A DNA stretch of 64,000 bases from Leclercia sp. S52 (GCF_039727615.1 NZ_CP152474.1:3906001-3970000), one strand, 5' to 3'. Counted from the first letter of the stretch, positions 1-10,297 are shown. Numbers and translations are program-made. The notes: generated from the letters alone by a model not told the origin.

Positions 1-1781
1 AGCGCGACCACCTGCATACCATTGAACGCTCGGCCAACAACCTGCTGGCCATCATCAATGACGTGCTGGACTTCTCCAAGCTCGAGGCAGGCAAGCTGAT
101 TCTCGAGAGCATTCCGTTCCCGCTGCGTAACGTTCTGGATGAGGTGGTCACCCTGCTGGCGCACTCCTCCCACGACAAGGGGCTGGAGCTGACGCTGAAC
201 ATTAAAAATGATGTGCCGGATAATGTGATTGGCGATCCGCTGCGCCTGCAGCAGGTGATCACCAACCTGGTGGGCAACGCTATCAAGTTCACCGAGAGCG
301 GTAACATTGACGTGCTGGTCGAAAAGCGCGCCATCAGCAATACCAAGGTGCAGCTTGAGGTGCAGATCCGCGATACCGGGATCGGTATTCCCGAGCGCGA
401 TCAGTCACGGCTGTTCCAGGCCTTCCGTCAGGCCGACGCCAGTATTTCCCGGCGTCATGGCGGTACCGGCCTGGGGCTGGTGATCACCCAGAAACTGGTT
501 AACGAGATGGGAGGCGATATCTCCTTCCACAGCCAGCCTAACCGCGGCTCGACCTTCTGGTTCCATATCAATCTCGACCTGAACCCGAATGTTCTGACCG
601 ATCGACCGGCGATGGATTGTCTGCAGGGTAAACGTCTGGCCTATGTGGAGGCCAATGCCGCCGCCGCGCAAAGCACGCTGGAGGTGTTGAGCACCACCCC
701 GCTGGAAGTGGTTTACAGCCCGGAGTTCTCCACGCTGTCGGTTGAACATTACGACATTCTGCTGATGGGGATCCCGGTGACCTTTACCGGCGAGCTGACC
801 ATGCAGCAGGAGCGGCTGGCAAAAGCGTCCTCAATGACCGACTACCTGCTGCTGGCCCTGCCATGCCATGCGCAGATCAACGCCGAAGAGCTGAAACATG
901 ACGGTGCAGCCGCCTGTCTGCTGAAACCGCTCACCGCCACGCGCCTGCTGCCGACCCTGACAGAGTATTGCCGCCTGAACCATTACGCCGCGTCGCTCGT
1001 GATGGATGAGAGCAAGCTGCCGATGACCGTGATGGCGGTGGATGATAACCCCGCCAACCTGAAGCTGATTGGCGCCCTGCTGGAGGATCAGGTTCAGCAC
1101 GTTGAACTTTGCGAGAGCGGTCTGCAGGCCGTTGAGCGGGCGAAGCAGATGCAGTTTGACCTGATCATGATGGATATTCAGATGCCCGGTATGGACGGGA
1201 TCCGTGCCTGCGAGCTGATCCGCCAGCTTCCCCATCAGCAGCACACTCCGGTGATTGCCGTGACCGCCCACGCGATGGCGGGTCAGAAAGAGAAGCTCTT
1301 GAGCGCCGGGATGAACGACTATCTGGCAAAACCGATTGAAGAAGAGAAGCTGCACAACCTGCTGCAGCGCTACAAGCCCGGCCCTGCGGGAGGTAACTGG
1401 ATTGCCCCTCCGGAGGCACCCGAGATCCCGATCAACATCAGTGCCACCCTCGACTGGCAGCTGGCGCTGCGTCAGGCGGCGGGCAAAAACGACCTGGCGC
1501 GGGAGATGCTGCAGATGCTGGTGGCCTTCCTGCCGGAGATCCGCAATAAGGTAGAGGAACAGCTGGTAGGGGAAAATCCGGAAGACCTGGTCGGGGCGAT
1601 CCACAAACTGCACGGCAGCTGCGGGTACAGTGGCGTGCCACGTCTGAAAAATCTCTGTCATTTACTGGAGCAGCAGCTACGTTCCGGTACGCCGGAAAGC
1701 GAGCTGGAACCGGAGTTTCTGGAGCTGCTGGATGAGATGGATAACGTGACGCGGGAAGCGATGAAGGTGCTGGGCTCATAG
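1..1781 (+). CDS. barA: BarA hybrid sensor histidine kinase, 3' part (5' end outside window)
   Basis: Membrane hybrid kinase that passes phosphate to the response regulator UvrY. The reading frame is open from base 3, so the gene enters from the left; about 590 of the roughly 920 residues usual for the family are visible. In order: the end of the dimerisation helix ([12 protein letters not shown]), an ATPase domain with N box [10 protein letters not shown] near base 262 and G boxes DTGIGIPE and GGTGLGL near base 460, a degenerate receiver-like stretch, a true receiver (VDDNPANL; phospho-acceptor Asp in [11 protein letters not shown] near base 1171; LAKPIEE), and a C-terminal HPt domain with [11 protein letters not shown] near base 1602. 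The phosphorelay residues seen are intact. Its cascade target csrB lies 7.5 kb downstream. Confidence 0.95.
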   Translation, partial: RDHLHTIERSANNLLAIINDVLDFSKLEAGKLILESIPFPLRNVLDEVVTLLAHSSHDKGLELTLNIKNDVPDNVIGDPLRLQQVITNLVGNAIKFTESGNIDVLVEKRAISNTKVQLEVQIRDTGIGIPERDQSRLFQAFRQADASISRRHGGTGLGLVITQKLVNEMGGDISFHSQPNRGSTFWFHINLDLNPNVLTDRPAMDCLQGKRLAYVEANAAAAQSTLEVLSTTPLEVVYSPEFSTLSVEHYDILLMGIPVTFTGELTMQQERLAKASSMTDYLLLALPCHAQINAEELKHDGAAACLLKPLTATRLLPTLTEYCRLNHYAASLVMDESKLPMTVMAVDDNPANLKLIGALLEDQVQHVELCESGLQAVERAKQMQFDLIMMDIQMPGMDGIRACELIRQLPHQQHTPVIAVTAHAMAGQKEKLLSAGMNDYLAKPIEEEKLHNLLQRYKPGPAGGNWIAPPEAPEIPINISATLDWQLALRQAAGKNDLAREMLQMLVAFLPEIRNKVEEQLVGENPEDLVGAIHKLHGSCGYSGVPRLKNLCHLLEQQLRSGTPESELEPEFLELLDEMDNVTREAMKVLGS

Positions 1782-1791
1782 CAAAAGTATG

Positions 1792-1840
1792 CGCACGGAC
1801 GATCCCCTCTCCCCTTTGGGGAGAGGGTTAGGGTGAGGGG
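1792..1840 (+). repeat. CCCTCTCCC-type intergenic palindromic repeat, copy 1
   Basis: A hairpin (CCCTCTCCCC, TTT, GGGGAGAGGG) is followed by a conserved tail TTAGGGTGAGGGG and preceded by GCACGGACGAT. It fills the space between convergent barA and garK and touches the garK stop codon. Related copies lie at 16801, 27473 (inverted, with the same GCACGGACGAT flank) and 48839. A role as bidirectional terminator or mRNA 3'-end stabiliser is inferred. Confidence 0.8.
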
Positions 1841-2980
1841 CTACAACCCCATCCCCACCTTCAGCACCGCCGCAATATTCCTCGCCGCCATCCGCACGTT
1901 TTCTTCGGCGTCTTCCAGCGCCTCCTCCAGTGTGCAGATGGTGTAGATCACGCTGAACACCGCATCGATGCCATGATCGTGCACCACGCCGACATCCGCC
2001 GTCAGGCTGCCCGCCAGGCCGATCACCGGTTTGTTGTGGCGCTTCGCGATCTTCGCCACCCCCACCGGGACTTTGCCATGAATGGTCTGGCTGTCGATCC
2101 GCCCTTCCCCGGTGATCACCAGATCGGCATCGGCCACCAGGCTGTCGAGGTTAAGCGCCTCGGTCACAATCTCAATGCCCTGGCGCAGCTGCGCGCCGCA
2201 AAAAGCGTATAGCGCTGCTCCCATGCCGCCTGCTGCACCGCCGCCGGCCAGGCCGAGCACGTCCACATCGAGGTCACGGGCAATGATCCGCGCATACTGC
2301 GTCAGTGCCCCATCGAGGCGCGTAATCATCTCCGGTGTAGCCCCTTTCTGCGGGCCAAACACGGCGGTAGCGCCGTTTTCACCGGTCAGCGGGTTGGTGA
2401 CGTCGCAGGCCACTTCAATCCGGCACGTCGCCAGCCGTTTATCGAGACCGCTGATATCAATGCGCGCCAGCTTCTCCAGCTCGCCGCCGCCGGCGCCAAT
2501 GGCGTTCCCCTGCTCGTCCAGCAGCTTCGCGCCCAGCGCCTGCACCATCCCTGCCCCACCATCGTTGGTGGCGCTGCCGCCAATGCCGATGATGATATGT
2601 TTCACGCCCGCATCCAGCGCATGGCGGATCAGCTCCCCGGTTCCCCAGGAGGTGGTTTTCAGCGGATTACGCTGTGCCGGCGGTACCAGCTCCAGCCCAC
2701 TGGCCGCCGCCATCTCGATAAACGCGCTTTTGCCATCACCGGAGCGACCATAAAAACCGTCAACATGCTCGCCGAGCGGCCCCGTTACCCGCACCTGAAT
2801 AATGTCTCCCTGAGTGGCGGCAACCATCGCTTCCACGGTGCCTTCACCGCCATCGGCGACCGGCAGTTTGACGTACTCAGCCGTGGGGAAAATTTCGCAA
2901 AATCCCTGCTCTATCGCCGTCGCCACAGCCAGGGCACTCAGGCTCTCTTTATACGAGTCCGGTGCGATAACTATTTTCAT
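1841..2980 (-). CDS. garK: Glycerate 2-kinase (GarK/GlxK family)
   Basis: Phosphorylates D-glycerate to 2-phosphoglycerate, the last step in converting glucarate/galactarate-derived tartronate semialdehyde to a glycolytic intermediate. At 379 aa it has family length. The start MKIVIAPDSYKESLSA is typical, with conserved VADGGEGT, GIGGSATNDGGAGM, ACDVTNPLTG and ITGEGRIDSQT stretches. It is the last gene of the gudP-gudX-gudD run, 87 bp after gudD on the same strand. In E. coli K-12 garK sits in the separate gar locus, so this arrangement joins the last step to the gud operon. The very similar GlxK (allantoin pathway) cannot be excluded by sequence alone; context favours GarK. Confidence 0.9.
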   Translation of the reverse strand: MKIVIAPDSYKESLSALAVATAIEQGFCEIFPTAEYVKLPVADGGEGTVEAMVAATQGDIIQVRVTGPLGEHVDGFYGRSGDGKSAFIEMAAASGLELVPPAQRNPLKTTSWGTGELIRHALDAGVKHIIIGIGGSATNDGGAGMVQALGAKLLDEQGNAIGAGGGELEKLARIDISGLDKRLATCRIEVACDVTNPLTGENGATAVFGPQKGATPEMITRLDGALTQYARIIARDLDVDVLGLAGGGAAGGMGAALYAFCGAQLRQGIEIVTEALNLDSLVADADLVITGEGRIDSQTIHGKVPVGVAKIAKRHNKPVIGLAGSLTADVGVVHDHGIDAVFSVIYTICTLEEALEDAEENVRMAARNIAAVLKVGMGL

Positions 2981-3067
2981 AAGCCGTCCTTACGCATGTT
3001 GACTACCATAAGCATACACCCGTGACGCAAGAGAAAATGCCGACTCCCGCAGGAACCGGCACCGGAC

Positions 3068-4405
3068 TTAACGCACCATGCAAGGGCGTTTGTTGTTGAA
3101 GGTCCACTCCGGGATCAGGTACTGCATCGCCATCGCGTCGTCGCGCGCGCCCAGGCCGTGCTGCAGATACAGCTCATGCGCCTTCATCACCTGATCCATA
3201 TCCAGCTCAACGCCCAGACCCGGGGTGGTCGGCACCTGCACCATCCCGCCCTTGATTTCGAACGGCTGTTTGGTCAGGCGCTGGTTGCCCTCCTGCCAGA
3301 TCCAGTGGGTGTCGATGGCGGTGATGTTGCCCGGCGCGGCCGCGGCCACATGGGTGAACATCGCCAGCGAGATATCGAAGTGGTTGTTGGAGTGTGAGCC
3401 CCAGGTCAGGCCGAACTCATGACACATCTGCGCCACGCGCACCGAGCCCTGCATGGTCCAGAAGTGCGGATCCGCCAGCGGAATGTCGACCGACTGCAGG
3501 GAGAGGGTATGGCCCATCTGCCGCCAGTCGGTAGCGATCATGTTGGTGGCGGTCGGCAGACCGGTAGCGCGGCGGAACTCGGCCATCACTTCACGGCCGG
3601 AGAAGCCCTGTTCGGCGCCGCACGGATCTTCCGCATAGGCCAGCACGCCCTTCAGGCGCTTACCGATGCGAATCGCCTCTTCCAGCGACCAGGCCCCGTT
3701 GGGATCGAGGGTGACGCGCGCCTGCGGGAAGCGTTTCGCCAGGGCGATAATAGACTCCGCTTCCTCTTCCCCGGCCAGCACGCCGCCCTTCAGTTTGAAA
3801 TCGTTAAAACCGTACTTCTCATAGGCCGCTTCCGCCAGACGCACAACCGCGTCCGGAGTCATCGCCTCTTCATGGCGCAGACGATACCAGTCGCACTGCT
3901 CATCCGGCTGGCTCTGGTACGGCAGCGGGGTCAGCTTGCGGTTGCCGACGAAGAACAGGTAGCCCAGCATTTCGACTTCTGTACGCTGCTGCCCGTCGCC
4001 CAGCAGGGAAGCCACGTTGACGCCCAGATGCTGGCCCAGCAGGTCGAGCATCGCCGCTTCAATGCCGGTCACCACGTGAATAGTGGTGCGCAGGTCAAAG
4101 GTCTGCAGCCCGCGGCCGCTTGCATCGCGGTCGGCAAATTCGTTACGTACGGCATTGAGAATATTTTTGTACGCGCCCAGGGTTTGGCCCACCACCAGCG
4201 GGATCGCATCTTCCAGCGTTTTGCGGATCTTTTCGCCGCCCGGGATTTCACCCACCCCGGTATGGCCGGAGTTGTCTTTGATAATCACGATATTACGGGT
4301 GAAGAACGGGGCGTGGGCTCCGCTCAGGTTCATCAGCATGCTGTCATGACCGGCAACCGGGATAATCTGCATGGAAGTCACAACAGGGGTAGTAAATGTG
4401 CTCAT
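3068..4405 (-). CDS. gudD: D-glucarate dehydratase
   Basis: Enolase-superfamily enzyme converting D-glucarate (and L-idarate) to 5-keto-4-deoxyglucarate. Length is 445 aa, as in E. coli, and the sequence is nearly collinear with it: [13 protein letters not shown] at the N-terminus, the catalytic lysine motif FKLKGGV, metal ligands in [17 protein letters not shown] and TNMIATDW, and the catalytic His in SNNHFDISL. It ends with the family-typical KRPCMVR. The start ATG lies 15 bp after the gudX stop, so both are very likely on one mRNA. Regulation by CdaR is known in E. coli; I did not find a site I could defend here. Confidence 0.95.
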   Translation of the reverse strand: MSTFTTPVVTSMQIIPVAGHDSMLMNLSGAHAPFFTRNIVIIKDNSGHTGVGEIPGGEKIRKTLEDAIPLVVGQTLGAYKNILNAVRNEFADRDASGRGLQTFDLRTTIHVVTGIEAAMLDLLGQHLGVNVASLLGDGQQRTEVEMLGYLFFVGNRKLTPLPYQSQPDEQCDWYRLRHEEAMTPDAVVRLAEAAYEKYGFNDFKLKGGVLAGEEEAESIIALAKRFPQARVTLDPNGAWSLEEAIRIGKRLKGVLAYAEDPCGAEQGFSGREVMAEFRRATGLPTATNMIATDWRQMGHTLSLQSVDIPLADPHFWTMQGSVRVAQMCHEFGLTWGSHSNNHFDISLAMFTHVAAAAPGNITAIDTHWIWQEGNQRLTKQPFEIKGGMVQVPTTPGLGVELDMDQVMKAHELYLQHGLGARDDAMAMQYLIPEWTFNNKRPCMVR

Positions 4406-4420
4406 AATTCAATCCTTTAA

Positions 4421-5761
4421 TCAGTGGCGACCGAACGCCGGGCGTTTGCGGTCAAATGTCCAGCCGGGGATAAGGTACTGCATCGGGCCTGCGTCATTAC
4501 GCGCGCCGCCGGGCAGTTTCTTATAGGCTTCATGGGCTTTGTGGATCTGATCCCAGTCAAGCTCCACGCCAAGCCCCGGTGCATCCGGTACGGCAATCTT
4601 GCCGTGTTTAATTTCCAGTGGATTTTTGGTCAGGCGCGCTTCGCCTTCCTGCCAGATCCAGTGGGTGTCGATAGCCGTTGGCGTACCCGGTGCAGCGGCA
4701 CCCACATGGGTAAACATCGCCAGCGAGATATCGAAGTGGTTGTTAGAGTGGCAACCCCAGGTTAAGCCCCAGTCGTCACACAGCTGCGCCACGCGTACCG
4801 CGCCGGAGAGCGTCCAGAAGTGCGGATCCGCCAGCGGGATGTCCACCGAGTTCAGCATCACGGCGTGGCCCATTTCGCGCCAGTTGGTGGCAATCATATT
4901 GGTTGCCACCGGCAGGCCGGTGGCGCGGCGGAACTCCGCCATCACCTCACGGCCGGAGAAGCCCTGCTCGGCGCCGCACGGATCTTCGGCATACGTCAGG
5001 ACATCGCCCAGGCCTTTGCACAAGGCGATAGCCTCATCCAGCAGCCAGGCCGCGTTGGGGTCGACGGTAATGCGCGCATCCGGGAAGCGTTTTTTCAGGG
5101 CGCGGGCGCTGTCAATCTCCTGTTCGCCCGGCAGCACGCCGCCTTTCAGTTTAAAATCTTTAAAGCCGTAGCGATCCTGCGCCGCTTCTGCCAGACGGAC
5201 CACCGCCTCGCTGGTCAGTGCCTCCTGATGGCGCAGGTGATACCAGTCGTGACTGCCCGGCGAACGCTCCAGATAGGGCAGATCGGTCTTAGTGCGATCG
5301 CCCAGGTAGAAGAGATAACCCAGCACGGTGACCGCATCGCGCTGCTTGCCCGGGCCGAGCAGTTCGCACACCGGCACGTTCAGCGCTTTGCCGAGCAGAT
5401 CCAGCAGCGCCGCTTCCAGCGCTGCCACGGCATTGACCCGCAGTTCAAATGTCCAGGCCCCTTTGCCGAAGGTATCGAAATCGGCGGACTGGTTGCCCTT
5501 GTGCACGCGCTGGACCACCTTGTTCAGCCGCGCCACCTCCTGACCGACCACCTGCGGGATGGCATCCACCAGGGTCTGGTAAATCACCTCTCCGCCCGGG
5601 GCTTCCCCGACGCCGGTATTCCCGGCGTTATCGGTCAGCACCACGATGTTGCGGGTAAACCAGGCGTTATGTGCGCCGCCGATGTTCAGCAGCATGCTGT
5701 CCTGGCCGGCAACCGGGATAACCTTCATTTCGGTGACAACAGGGCTCGATTGCATACTCAT
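4421..5761 (-). CDS. gudX: Glucarate dehydratase-related protein
   Basis: Paralogue of GudD in the same operon (446 aa). All catalytic positions visible in GudD are kept: [32 protein letters not shown] and SNNHFDISL. Sequence alone therefore does not show it to be inactive, although the E. coli protein is described as much less active than GudD. Differences concentrate in the N-terminal capping region ([13 protein letters not shown], then [12 protein letters not shown]), the part of enolase-superfamily enzymes that selects substrate. Its start overlaps the gudP stop by 4 bp (ATGA), indicating translational coupling. Some stretches are almost identical in DNA between gudX and gudD. Confidence 0.93.
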   Translation of the reverse strand: MSMQSSPVVTEMKVIPVAGQDSMLLNIGGAHNAWFTRNIVVLTDNAGNTGVGEAPGGEVIYQTLVDAIPQVVGQEVARLNKVVQRVHKGNQSADFDTFGKGAWTFELRVNAVAALEAALLDLLGKALNVPVCELLGPGKQRDAVTVLGYLFYLGDRTKTDLPYLERSPGSHDWYHLRHQEALTSEAVVRLAEAAQDRYGFKDFKLKGGVLPGEQEIDSARALKKRFPDARITVDPNAAWLLDEAIALCKGLGDVLTYAEDPCGAEQGFSGREVMAEFRRATGLPVATNMIATNWREMGHAVMLNSVDIPLADPHFWTLSGAVRVAQLCDDWGLTWGCHSNNHFDISLAMFTHVGAAAPGTPTAIDTHWIWQEGEARLTKNPLEIKHGKIAVPDAPGLGVELDWDQIHKAHEAYKKLPGGARNDAGPMQYLIPGWTFDRKRPAFGRH

Positions 5762-7116
5762 GATGAACGCTCCGCGACAGGTTTCAGTTCGATACGTTTG
5801 ATATCACCCACCAGCACCAGGTAGCTCAGTACCGCCACCAGGGCGTGAACACCGACGTAGATCAGCGCCCCGTTGAACGACCCGGTGGTGCCGACGATAT
5901 AACCGATAGCAATCGGGGTGACGATCCCGGAGATGTTGCCGAACATATTGAACAGACCGCCGCTCAGGCCGCTGATCTCTTTCGGCGCGGTATCCGCCAT
6001 CACCGCCCAGCCCAGCGCCCCGATCCCTTTACCGAAGAAGGCCATCGCCATGAAGCCGATAATCATCCACTCAGCGTCAACGTAGTTACACACCACCATC
6101 GACATGGAGAGCAGCATCCCCAGCACAATTGGCGTTTTACGGGCGATATTCAGTGAACCGGTACGACGCATCAGCCAGTCGGAAATCACCCCACCCAGCA
6201 CGCCGCCCACAAAGCCGCAGATCGCCGGAACAGAGGCCACGAACCCGGCTTTCAGAATCGACATGCCGCGGGCCTGCACCAGATAGACCGGGAACCAGGT
6301 GATAAAGAAGTAGGTTAAGGCGTTGATGCAGTACTGGCCGAGGTAGATCCCCACCATCATGCGGGAGCCCACCAGCTGTTTGATCTGGCCCCATTTCTGG
6401 CTGAACGGCACTTTCTCTTTGTTTTTCGCCTGATCCATATTGATCAGCGCGCCGCCCGCGGCAATGTAATCCAGCTCTTTCTGGTTCACGCCCGGATGCT
6501 GGTTCGGCTCGTGGATCACTTTCAGCCAGACAAAGCTGATGACAATGCCCAGACCGCCCATAAAGAAGAACACGTGTGACCAGCCCACCTCGTGGGTCAG
6601 CCAGCCCATGATAGGGGCGAAGATCACGGTCGCGAAGTATTGCGCGGAGTTAAAAATGGACACCGCCGTTCCCCTCTCCTGCGCCGGGAACCAGGCTGCC
6701 ACTATGCGGCTGTTACCCGGGAAGGAGGGAGCTTCTGCCAGCCCGACGAGGAAGCGCAGGGTGAAGAGCGCGACAATAATGCCAAAGCCGTTAAAGACAT
6801 CAACAAAGCCCTGTAACAGGGTAAACATGGACCAGATAAAGATGGACCAGAAGTAGACGCGTTTTGAACCAAAGCGGTCAAGCAACCAACCGCCAGGGAT
6901 TTGGCCGATAACATAGGCCCATGAAAATGCAGAGAAAACATAACCCATACCGACCGGATCCAGACCGATATCTTTTGCCATTTCAGAACCGGCAATCGAC
7001 AGCGTGGCGCGGTCGCCATAGTTAAAGGATGTGACGATAAACAGCATCACCACTATCCAATAGCGAGCGTTGGTGCGCTTTTCAGCGCTGCTCGCCGCCT
7101 GGCTTAATGTACTCAT
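5758..7116 (-). CDS. gudP: D-glucarate/galactarate MFS transporter
   Basis: Inner-membrane proton symporter of the anion:cation symporter branch of the major facilitator superfamily, importing D-glucarate. Length is 452 aa (E. coli about 450). The N-terminus is cytoplasmic ([16 protein letters not shown]), followed by about 12 hydrophobic segments; the MFS signature between TM2 and TM3 is [15 protein letters not shown], and the motif [12 protein letters not shown] is typical of this family. It is first in the operon gudP-gudX-gudD-garK. The sequence upstream of ATG reads as a good Shine-Dalgarno site (CAGGAGTG). Confidence 0.94.
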   Translation of the reverse strand: MSTLSQAASSAEKRTNARYWIVVMLFIVTSFNYGDRATLSIAGSEMAKDIGLDPVGMGYVFSAFSWAYVIGQIPGGWLLDRFGSKRVYFWSIFIWSMFTLLQGFVDVFNGFGIIVALFTLRFLVGLAEAPSFPGNSRIVAAWFPAQERGTAVSIFNSAQYFATVIFAPIMGWLTHEVGWSHVFFFMGGLGIVISFVWLKVIHEPNQHPGVNQKELDYIAAGGALINMDQAKNKEKVPFSQKWGQIKQLVGSRMMVGIYLGQYCINALTYFFITWFPVYLVQARGMSILKAGFVASVPAICGFVGGVLGGVISDWLMRRTGSLNIARKTPIVLGMLLSMSMVVCNYVDAEWMIIGFMAMAFFGKGIGALGWAVMADTAPKEISGLSGGLFNMFGNISGIVTPIAIGYIVGTTGSFNGALIYVGVHALVAVLSYLVLVGDIKRIELKPVAERSS

Positions 7117-7479
7117 TCTTGCACTCCTGAATCATAGCTTTTATCGCTACGTTCATTCTGAACAGCACAACCGGTAGGGTAATCAGAATGACGTGTATGT
7201 GTTTTTTTGCAGTTCAAACGCTGAGGTCTTTTGCCTCACTGACTGCATTTTTATTAACTGGCGGAAAAAGTATAAGAAAGGATCCAGGCCCCTCTCACCG
7301 TGCAACAACACAACATTGGCGGGAGGGTTTGAGGTTGTTTATGGCATAAGCCTAACTCAATGGAAGGTAGTTCACGGAAACGTGGCTGAGTGAGAAAACA
7401 GCAGAAGAGAAAGGGAAGAATGTGAATCAGGTCGCTTGACGCGGTGGAATGCCCTCCCGCGGCCGGGAGGGATATGTAC
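7117..7479. other. Intergenic region upstream of gudP (363 bp)
   Basis: Lies between the gudP start and the yqcA stop, both on the minus strand, so it must hold the gudP promoter and its control sites. The only clear structure is a GC-rich inverted repeat at 7452-7470 (CCCTCCCG/CGGGAGGG) just after yqcA; it has no T-run in the yqcA direction and is at best a weak terminator. No coding potential seen. Confidence 0.5.
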
Positions 7480-7929
7480 TTAGCCGAGAAGCGTGCCCCA
7501 GTGCTCTACCCAGGGATTGGATTCGCTTTCCGGCTCGGGGTGTTCAGAGGCATCGATCGTCAGCATTTCACCCACGCGCTGCGCGCTTTGCTCCTGCAAC
7601 AGGGCGTCGAACTGCTTGCCGCCGCCGCAGAAATTGGCGTAGGTGCTGTCGCCCAGCGCGATGATGCCGTAGCGCATCTCCGGCTGATAACCCAGCTTAT
7701 CTTTGATGCCCTGGAACAGCGGTACGATACTGTCCGGCAGATCGCCCTGCCCGGTTGTCGAGGTAACCACCAGCGCATACTGGCCCTGGTATTTTTCCCA
7801 GTCGGCCAGTTCGGGATCTTCATAGACCGTGGCTTTATGGCCCTGCCCGGCGAGAATTGCTTCGGCTTCTTCGGCCACCAGCAGCGAATTGCCGTACATC
7901 GTACCGACAAAAATTCCGACTACAGCCAT
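7480..7929 (-). CDS. yqcA: Flavodoxin-like protein YqcA
   Basis: Small FMN-binding flavodoxin (149 aa) of the MioC/YqcA type. The phosphate-binding loop is GTMYGNS at residues 9-15; [12 protein letters not shown] and the [14 protein letters not shown] segment form the rest of the flavin site. Its precise redox partner is not known to me. It is last in a co-directional run yqcC-truC-yqcA, 24 bp after truC. The order gud-yqcA-truC-yqcC matches E. coli. Confidence 0.93.
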   Translation of the reverse strand: MAVVGIFVGTMYGNSLLVAEEAEAILAGQGHKATVYEDPELADWEKYQGQYALVVTSTTGQGDLPDSIVPLFQGIKDKLGYQPEMRYGIIALGDSTYANFCGGGKQFDALLQEQSAQRVGEMLTIDASEHPEPESESNPWVEHWGTLLG

Positions 7930-7953
7930 GGTTTACTCCCTCAATGAATGCAA

Positions 7954-8727
7954 TTACCGTACATCCTGAACGTTGGCGGGATCAAACTCAACCCTTTCAT
8001 TTTCGGGGAGTTGCCCGCACCAGCCAAAGTGTGACAGCGCCTGCATCCACACCGGATCGAGGCCAGCGCGGATCGTCAGCGGCTCACCGGTAAAGGGATG
8101 AATCAGGTTCAGCTGGCTGGCGTGCAGCATCAGGCGGTTACAGCCAAAGTGTTCAGCGGCACTGCGGTTCTGTTTCAGATCGCCGTGCTTGCTGTCACCG
8201 ATAATCGGATGGCGCAGATGCGAAAGGTGGCGTCGCAGCTGGTGCTTACGCCCGGTTTTCGGCTCCAGCTCGACCAGGCTGTAGCGCGTGGTCGGGAACT
8301 TACCGGTGGCGACGGGCATTTCGGTGGTCGCCATGCCGCGATAGTCCGTCACCGCGGGCTGCGGCTCTTTATCATCACGGGCATATTTATCGGCGATTTT
8401 ATCCAGCTCTTCGATCAGCGGATAATCAAGCCTCGCGGCTTCGGTCAGCCAGCCCCGGACAATCGCATGGTAACGCTTCTGGATCTGATGCTGCTCGAAC
8501 TGCTGGGACAGCCGGCGTCCGGCCTCGCTGGAGAGCCCCATCAGCAGTACGCCAGAGGTAGGTCTGTCGAGACGGTGGGCGGTAAAAACGTGCTGACCAA
8601 TCTGATCGCGCACCGTCTGCATCACCACCACTTTTTCATCGCGATCCAGCCAGCTCCGGTGCACCAGCCAGCCGGAGGGTTTATTGACCGCCACCAGCCA
8701 CTCATCCTGATAAAGGATCTCAATCAT
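7954..8727 (-). CDS. truC: tRNA pseudouridine(65) synthase TruC
   Basis: RluA-family pseudouridine synthase that modifies U65 in the T-stem region of certain tRNAs (Ile1 and Asp in E. coli). The protein is 257 aa. The catalytic Asp is in HRLDRPTSGV (Asp54), and the family segments VNKPSGWLVH and GRKHQLRRH are present. The start codon overlaps the yqcC stop by 4 bp (ATGA), so translation is probably coupled. Confidence 0.94.
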   Translation of the reverse strand: MIEILYQDEWLVAVNKPSGWLVHRSWLDRDEKVVVMQTVRDQIGQHVFTAHRLDRPTSGVLLMGLSSEAGRRLSQQFEQHQIQKRYHAIVRGWLTEAARLDYPLIEELDKIADKYARDDKEPQPAVTDYRGMATTEMPVATGKFPTTRYSLVELEPKTGRKHQLRRHLSHLRHPIIGDSKHGDLKQNRSAAEHFGCNRLMLHASQLNLIHPFTGEPLTIRAGLDPVWMQALSHFGWCGQLPENERVEFDPANVQDVR

Positions 8728-9050
8728 GCTTCGTCGCCAAAGAGCGCGTCCAGCGACAGCAGTGCTGCCAGTACCGCCTCGCGTGACGGATGGGCCGCAT
8801 CCAGCGCCATTTCATAATAGGGGGCGACGGCAAAGTTTTGCGGCAGCGGATGCCCACCCTCAATCAGGGCATGCATGCGGGGAATAAGTACCCATTGCAG
8901 CCACTCAAAGGGCTCCAGGGTATCCATGCAGAAAGGTTGCGTGCTCTCAAACGCGTCAGGCTGCGGCGCCGTTTCCTGCCACAGTTGATGATCGCGCAAT
9001 AAAGCTTCGATGGCGTGCAGCTGCGCGCGCACGTTGTCGTGATGCGTCAT
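8724..9050 (-). CDS. yqcC: YqcC family protein, unknown function
   Basis: Conserved 108-residue soluble protein with no known activity. I place the start at the ATG ending at 9050 (MTHHDNVRAQL), which aligns with the E. coli protein and has the purine-rich site TGAGGT just upstream; the frame stays open further upstream but there runs into the csrB terminator region. Conserved core: DTLEPFEWLQWVLIPRMHAL and FAVAPYYEMALDAA. Translationally coupled to truC by a 4-bp overlap. Confidence 0.9.
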   Translation of the reverse strand: MTHHDNVRAQLHAIEALLRDHQLWQETAPQPDAFESTQPFCMDTLEPFEWLQWVLIPRMHALIEGGHPLPQNFAVAPYYEMALDAAHPSREAVLAALLSLDALFGDEA

Positions 9051-9107
9051 GAAAACCTCAACGGAAAATCTGAACGGCGCGCAGCATAGCAAAGACCACG
9101 CAGAAAT

Positions 9108-9140
9108 AAAAAAAGGGAGCACTGTAAAAACAGTGCTCCC
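9108..9140 (-). terminator. Intrinsic terminator of csrB
   Basis: Stem GGGAGCACTGT/ACAGTGCTCCC around an AAAA loop at 9115-9140, followed in the minus direction by a run of T (9108-9114). It matches the known 3' end of E. coli CsrB. Confidence 0.9.
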
Positions 9141-9471
9141 GGTTCGTTTCGCAGCAATCCAGCTACTTTTGGTGCTCCCTGCTCATCCGTGACAACTTTT
9201 CCTCTGACCCGAAGGTCTGGTCTTCCCTCGACCGCTGCATCCTGCTCACATCATCCTGATGTGGCTGTTTCATCCTGAAACGTCCTGGCCTTCCTGACCC
9301 ACCGGACATCCTTACCGGCTCTCATTCTCCGTCCTGGAGGTGTCCTTCACGCATCCTGCGTTATCCTTTTGCTTCGTCCTGAAGCCTTCCTTGTAACGCC
9401 TTCCTGACGTGTCCTAAGTTAAGAAACGCCATCATCCTGATGTTCGTTTCTCGTGTCGGCTTCCTGTCGAC
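9108..9471 (-). ncRNA. csrB: CsrB regulatory RNA (CsrA sponge)
   Basis: RNA of about 364 nt that titrates the translational regulator CsrA. Read on the minus strand it starts GTCGACAGGAAGC and ends at the terminator above. It holds about 23 GGA trinucleotides, about 11 of them within CAGGA, many in the loops of small hairpins such as CATCAGGATGATG and CTCCAGGACGGAG, the hallmark of CsrB. The 5' end, the 3' terminator and the position between yqcC and syd agree with E. coli csrB, which is about 369 nt. The many near-repeats are CsrA-binding units. Expression is expected to depend on BarA-UvrY. Confidence 0.95.
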
Positions 9472-9629
9472 AAACATAGGATCCTCTATTCCGCTTCGTC
9501 TTACAAGGCACCCCGTAAGCCAAATTAAACAGATGTTACATCATATTACTAATGATTACGCCATCAACTAGCTGATTATAAATGGATTATTGTCTAGCAT
9601 AAAAGAGTGAGCGTGCCGGTTATTACGGT

Positions 9630-9663
9630 GATCTCTTACAACCTTTGTAAGAGATCTCTCACA
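9630..9663 (-). promoter_or_regulatory. UvrY-type binding site upstream of csrB, with a second overlapping inverted repeat
   Basis: TGTAAGAGATCTCTCACA at 9646-9663 matches the 18-bp palindrome bound by phospho-UvrY far upstream of csrB and csrC (TGT-N-AGAGATCTCT-N-ACA), one arm base differing. It is about 175-192 bp before the csrB 5' end, similar to the distal position known in E. coli. In addition GATCTCTTACA at 9630-9640 and TGTAAGAGATC at 9646-9656 form a perfect 11-bp inverted repeat with a 5-bp spacer, giving three half-sites in 34 bp. Confidence 0.8.
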
Positions 9664-9682
9664 CGTGCAGTAGTATTCAGGA

Positions 9683-10228
9683 TTACACGACGGGATGGAG
9701 TTGTTTGAGGAAATCCGTAAGGGAAGCGGAGAGGAACTGGCGTTTCTGCGTACCTAACGTCTCTTTTACCACGTTCCCCGTGAGGTTGCAGACAGAGATA
9801 ATATCCATTTCACTGTCGAGCGTGGCGATAAAGAGCGTTGGTGATAGCTTCAGGCGCTTCTGGGTGACCAGGTGCCCAATCAGGTTCTCCTGCACGCGCA
9901 GCAGATCGTCTTCGCTCCAGGTTTGCAGCAGCGTCAGCATCTCGTTATCAAAGCGAGCGCACATATCCCCGGCAAACTGTGTGGTATAGAACGCGTGGAC
10001 CGCAGGTTGTACCACAATGTCCATTGCGCGTTCAATGGCATTTACATTCTGCTCCGCGGTAAACGGCTGGGGCTGCCAGGTAACGGTATCCCCGGAAGAG
10101 GTGATAATACAGGGCGACGGGACGCCATACAGCGCCTCGCTTTGAGGCCATGACCCATTCTGTTCATGCCAGGCGTCACAGTAACGCGCCGTAAACGCGG
10201 TTAAGGCAGCAGTAGTCTCTTTATCCAC
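9683..10228 (-). CDS. syd: SecY-interacting protein Syd
   Basis: Peripheral cytoplasmic protein (181 aa) that binds the SecY translocon subunit and is thought to monitor its assembly. Family segments seen: [53 protein letters not shown], and [10 protein letters not shown] followed by [11 protein letters not shown]. The start is GTG at 10226-10228 with a purine-rich AGAGAGAAA upstream. It is divergent from queF, with 69 bp between them. Confidence 0.94.
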   Translation of the reverse strand: MDKETTAALTAFTARYCDAWHEQNGSWPQSEALYGVPSPCIITSSGDTVTWQPQPFTAEQNVNAIERAMDIVVQPAVHAFYTTQFAGDMCARFDNEMLTLLQTWSEDDLLRVQENLIGHLVTQKRLKLSPTLFIATLDSEMDIISVCNLTGNVVKETLGTQKRQFLSASLTDFLKQLHPVV

Positions 10229-10297
10229 CGGTTTCTCTCTTCATATAAGCCAGGATACACTCAGCCGCATAGTTTACCTTTAAAGTGACAACGAAAC

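Noticed and set aside
7193..7393. Small open frame (66 codons) upstream of gudP on the plus strand
   Set aside because: No ribosome-binding site or recognisable sequence; lies in a promoter region.
9108..9471. Many short near-repeats (TCCTG on the plus strand) that might suggest a CRISPR-like or tandem array
   Set aside because: Spacing is irregular and units are only 5-8 bp; read on the minus strand they are the CAGGA motifs of CsrB between its known ends.
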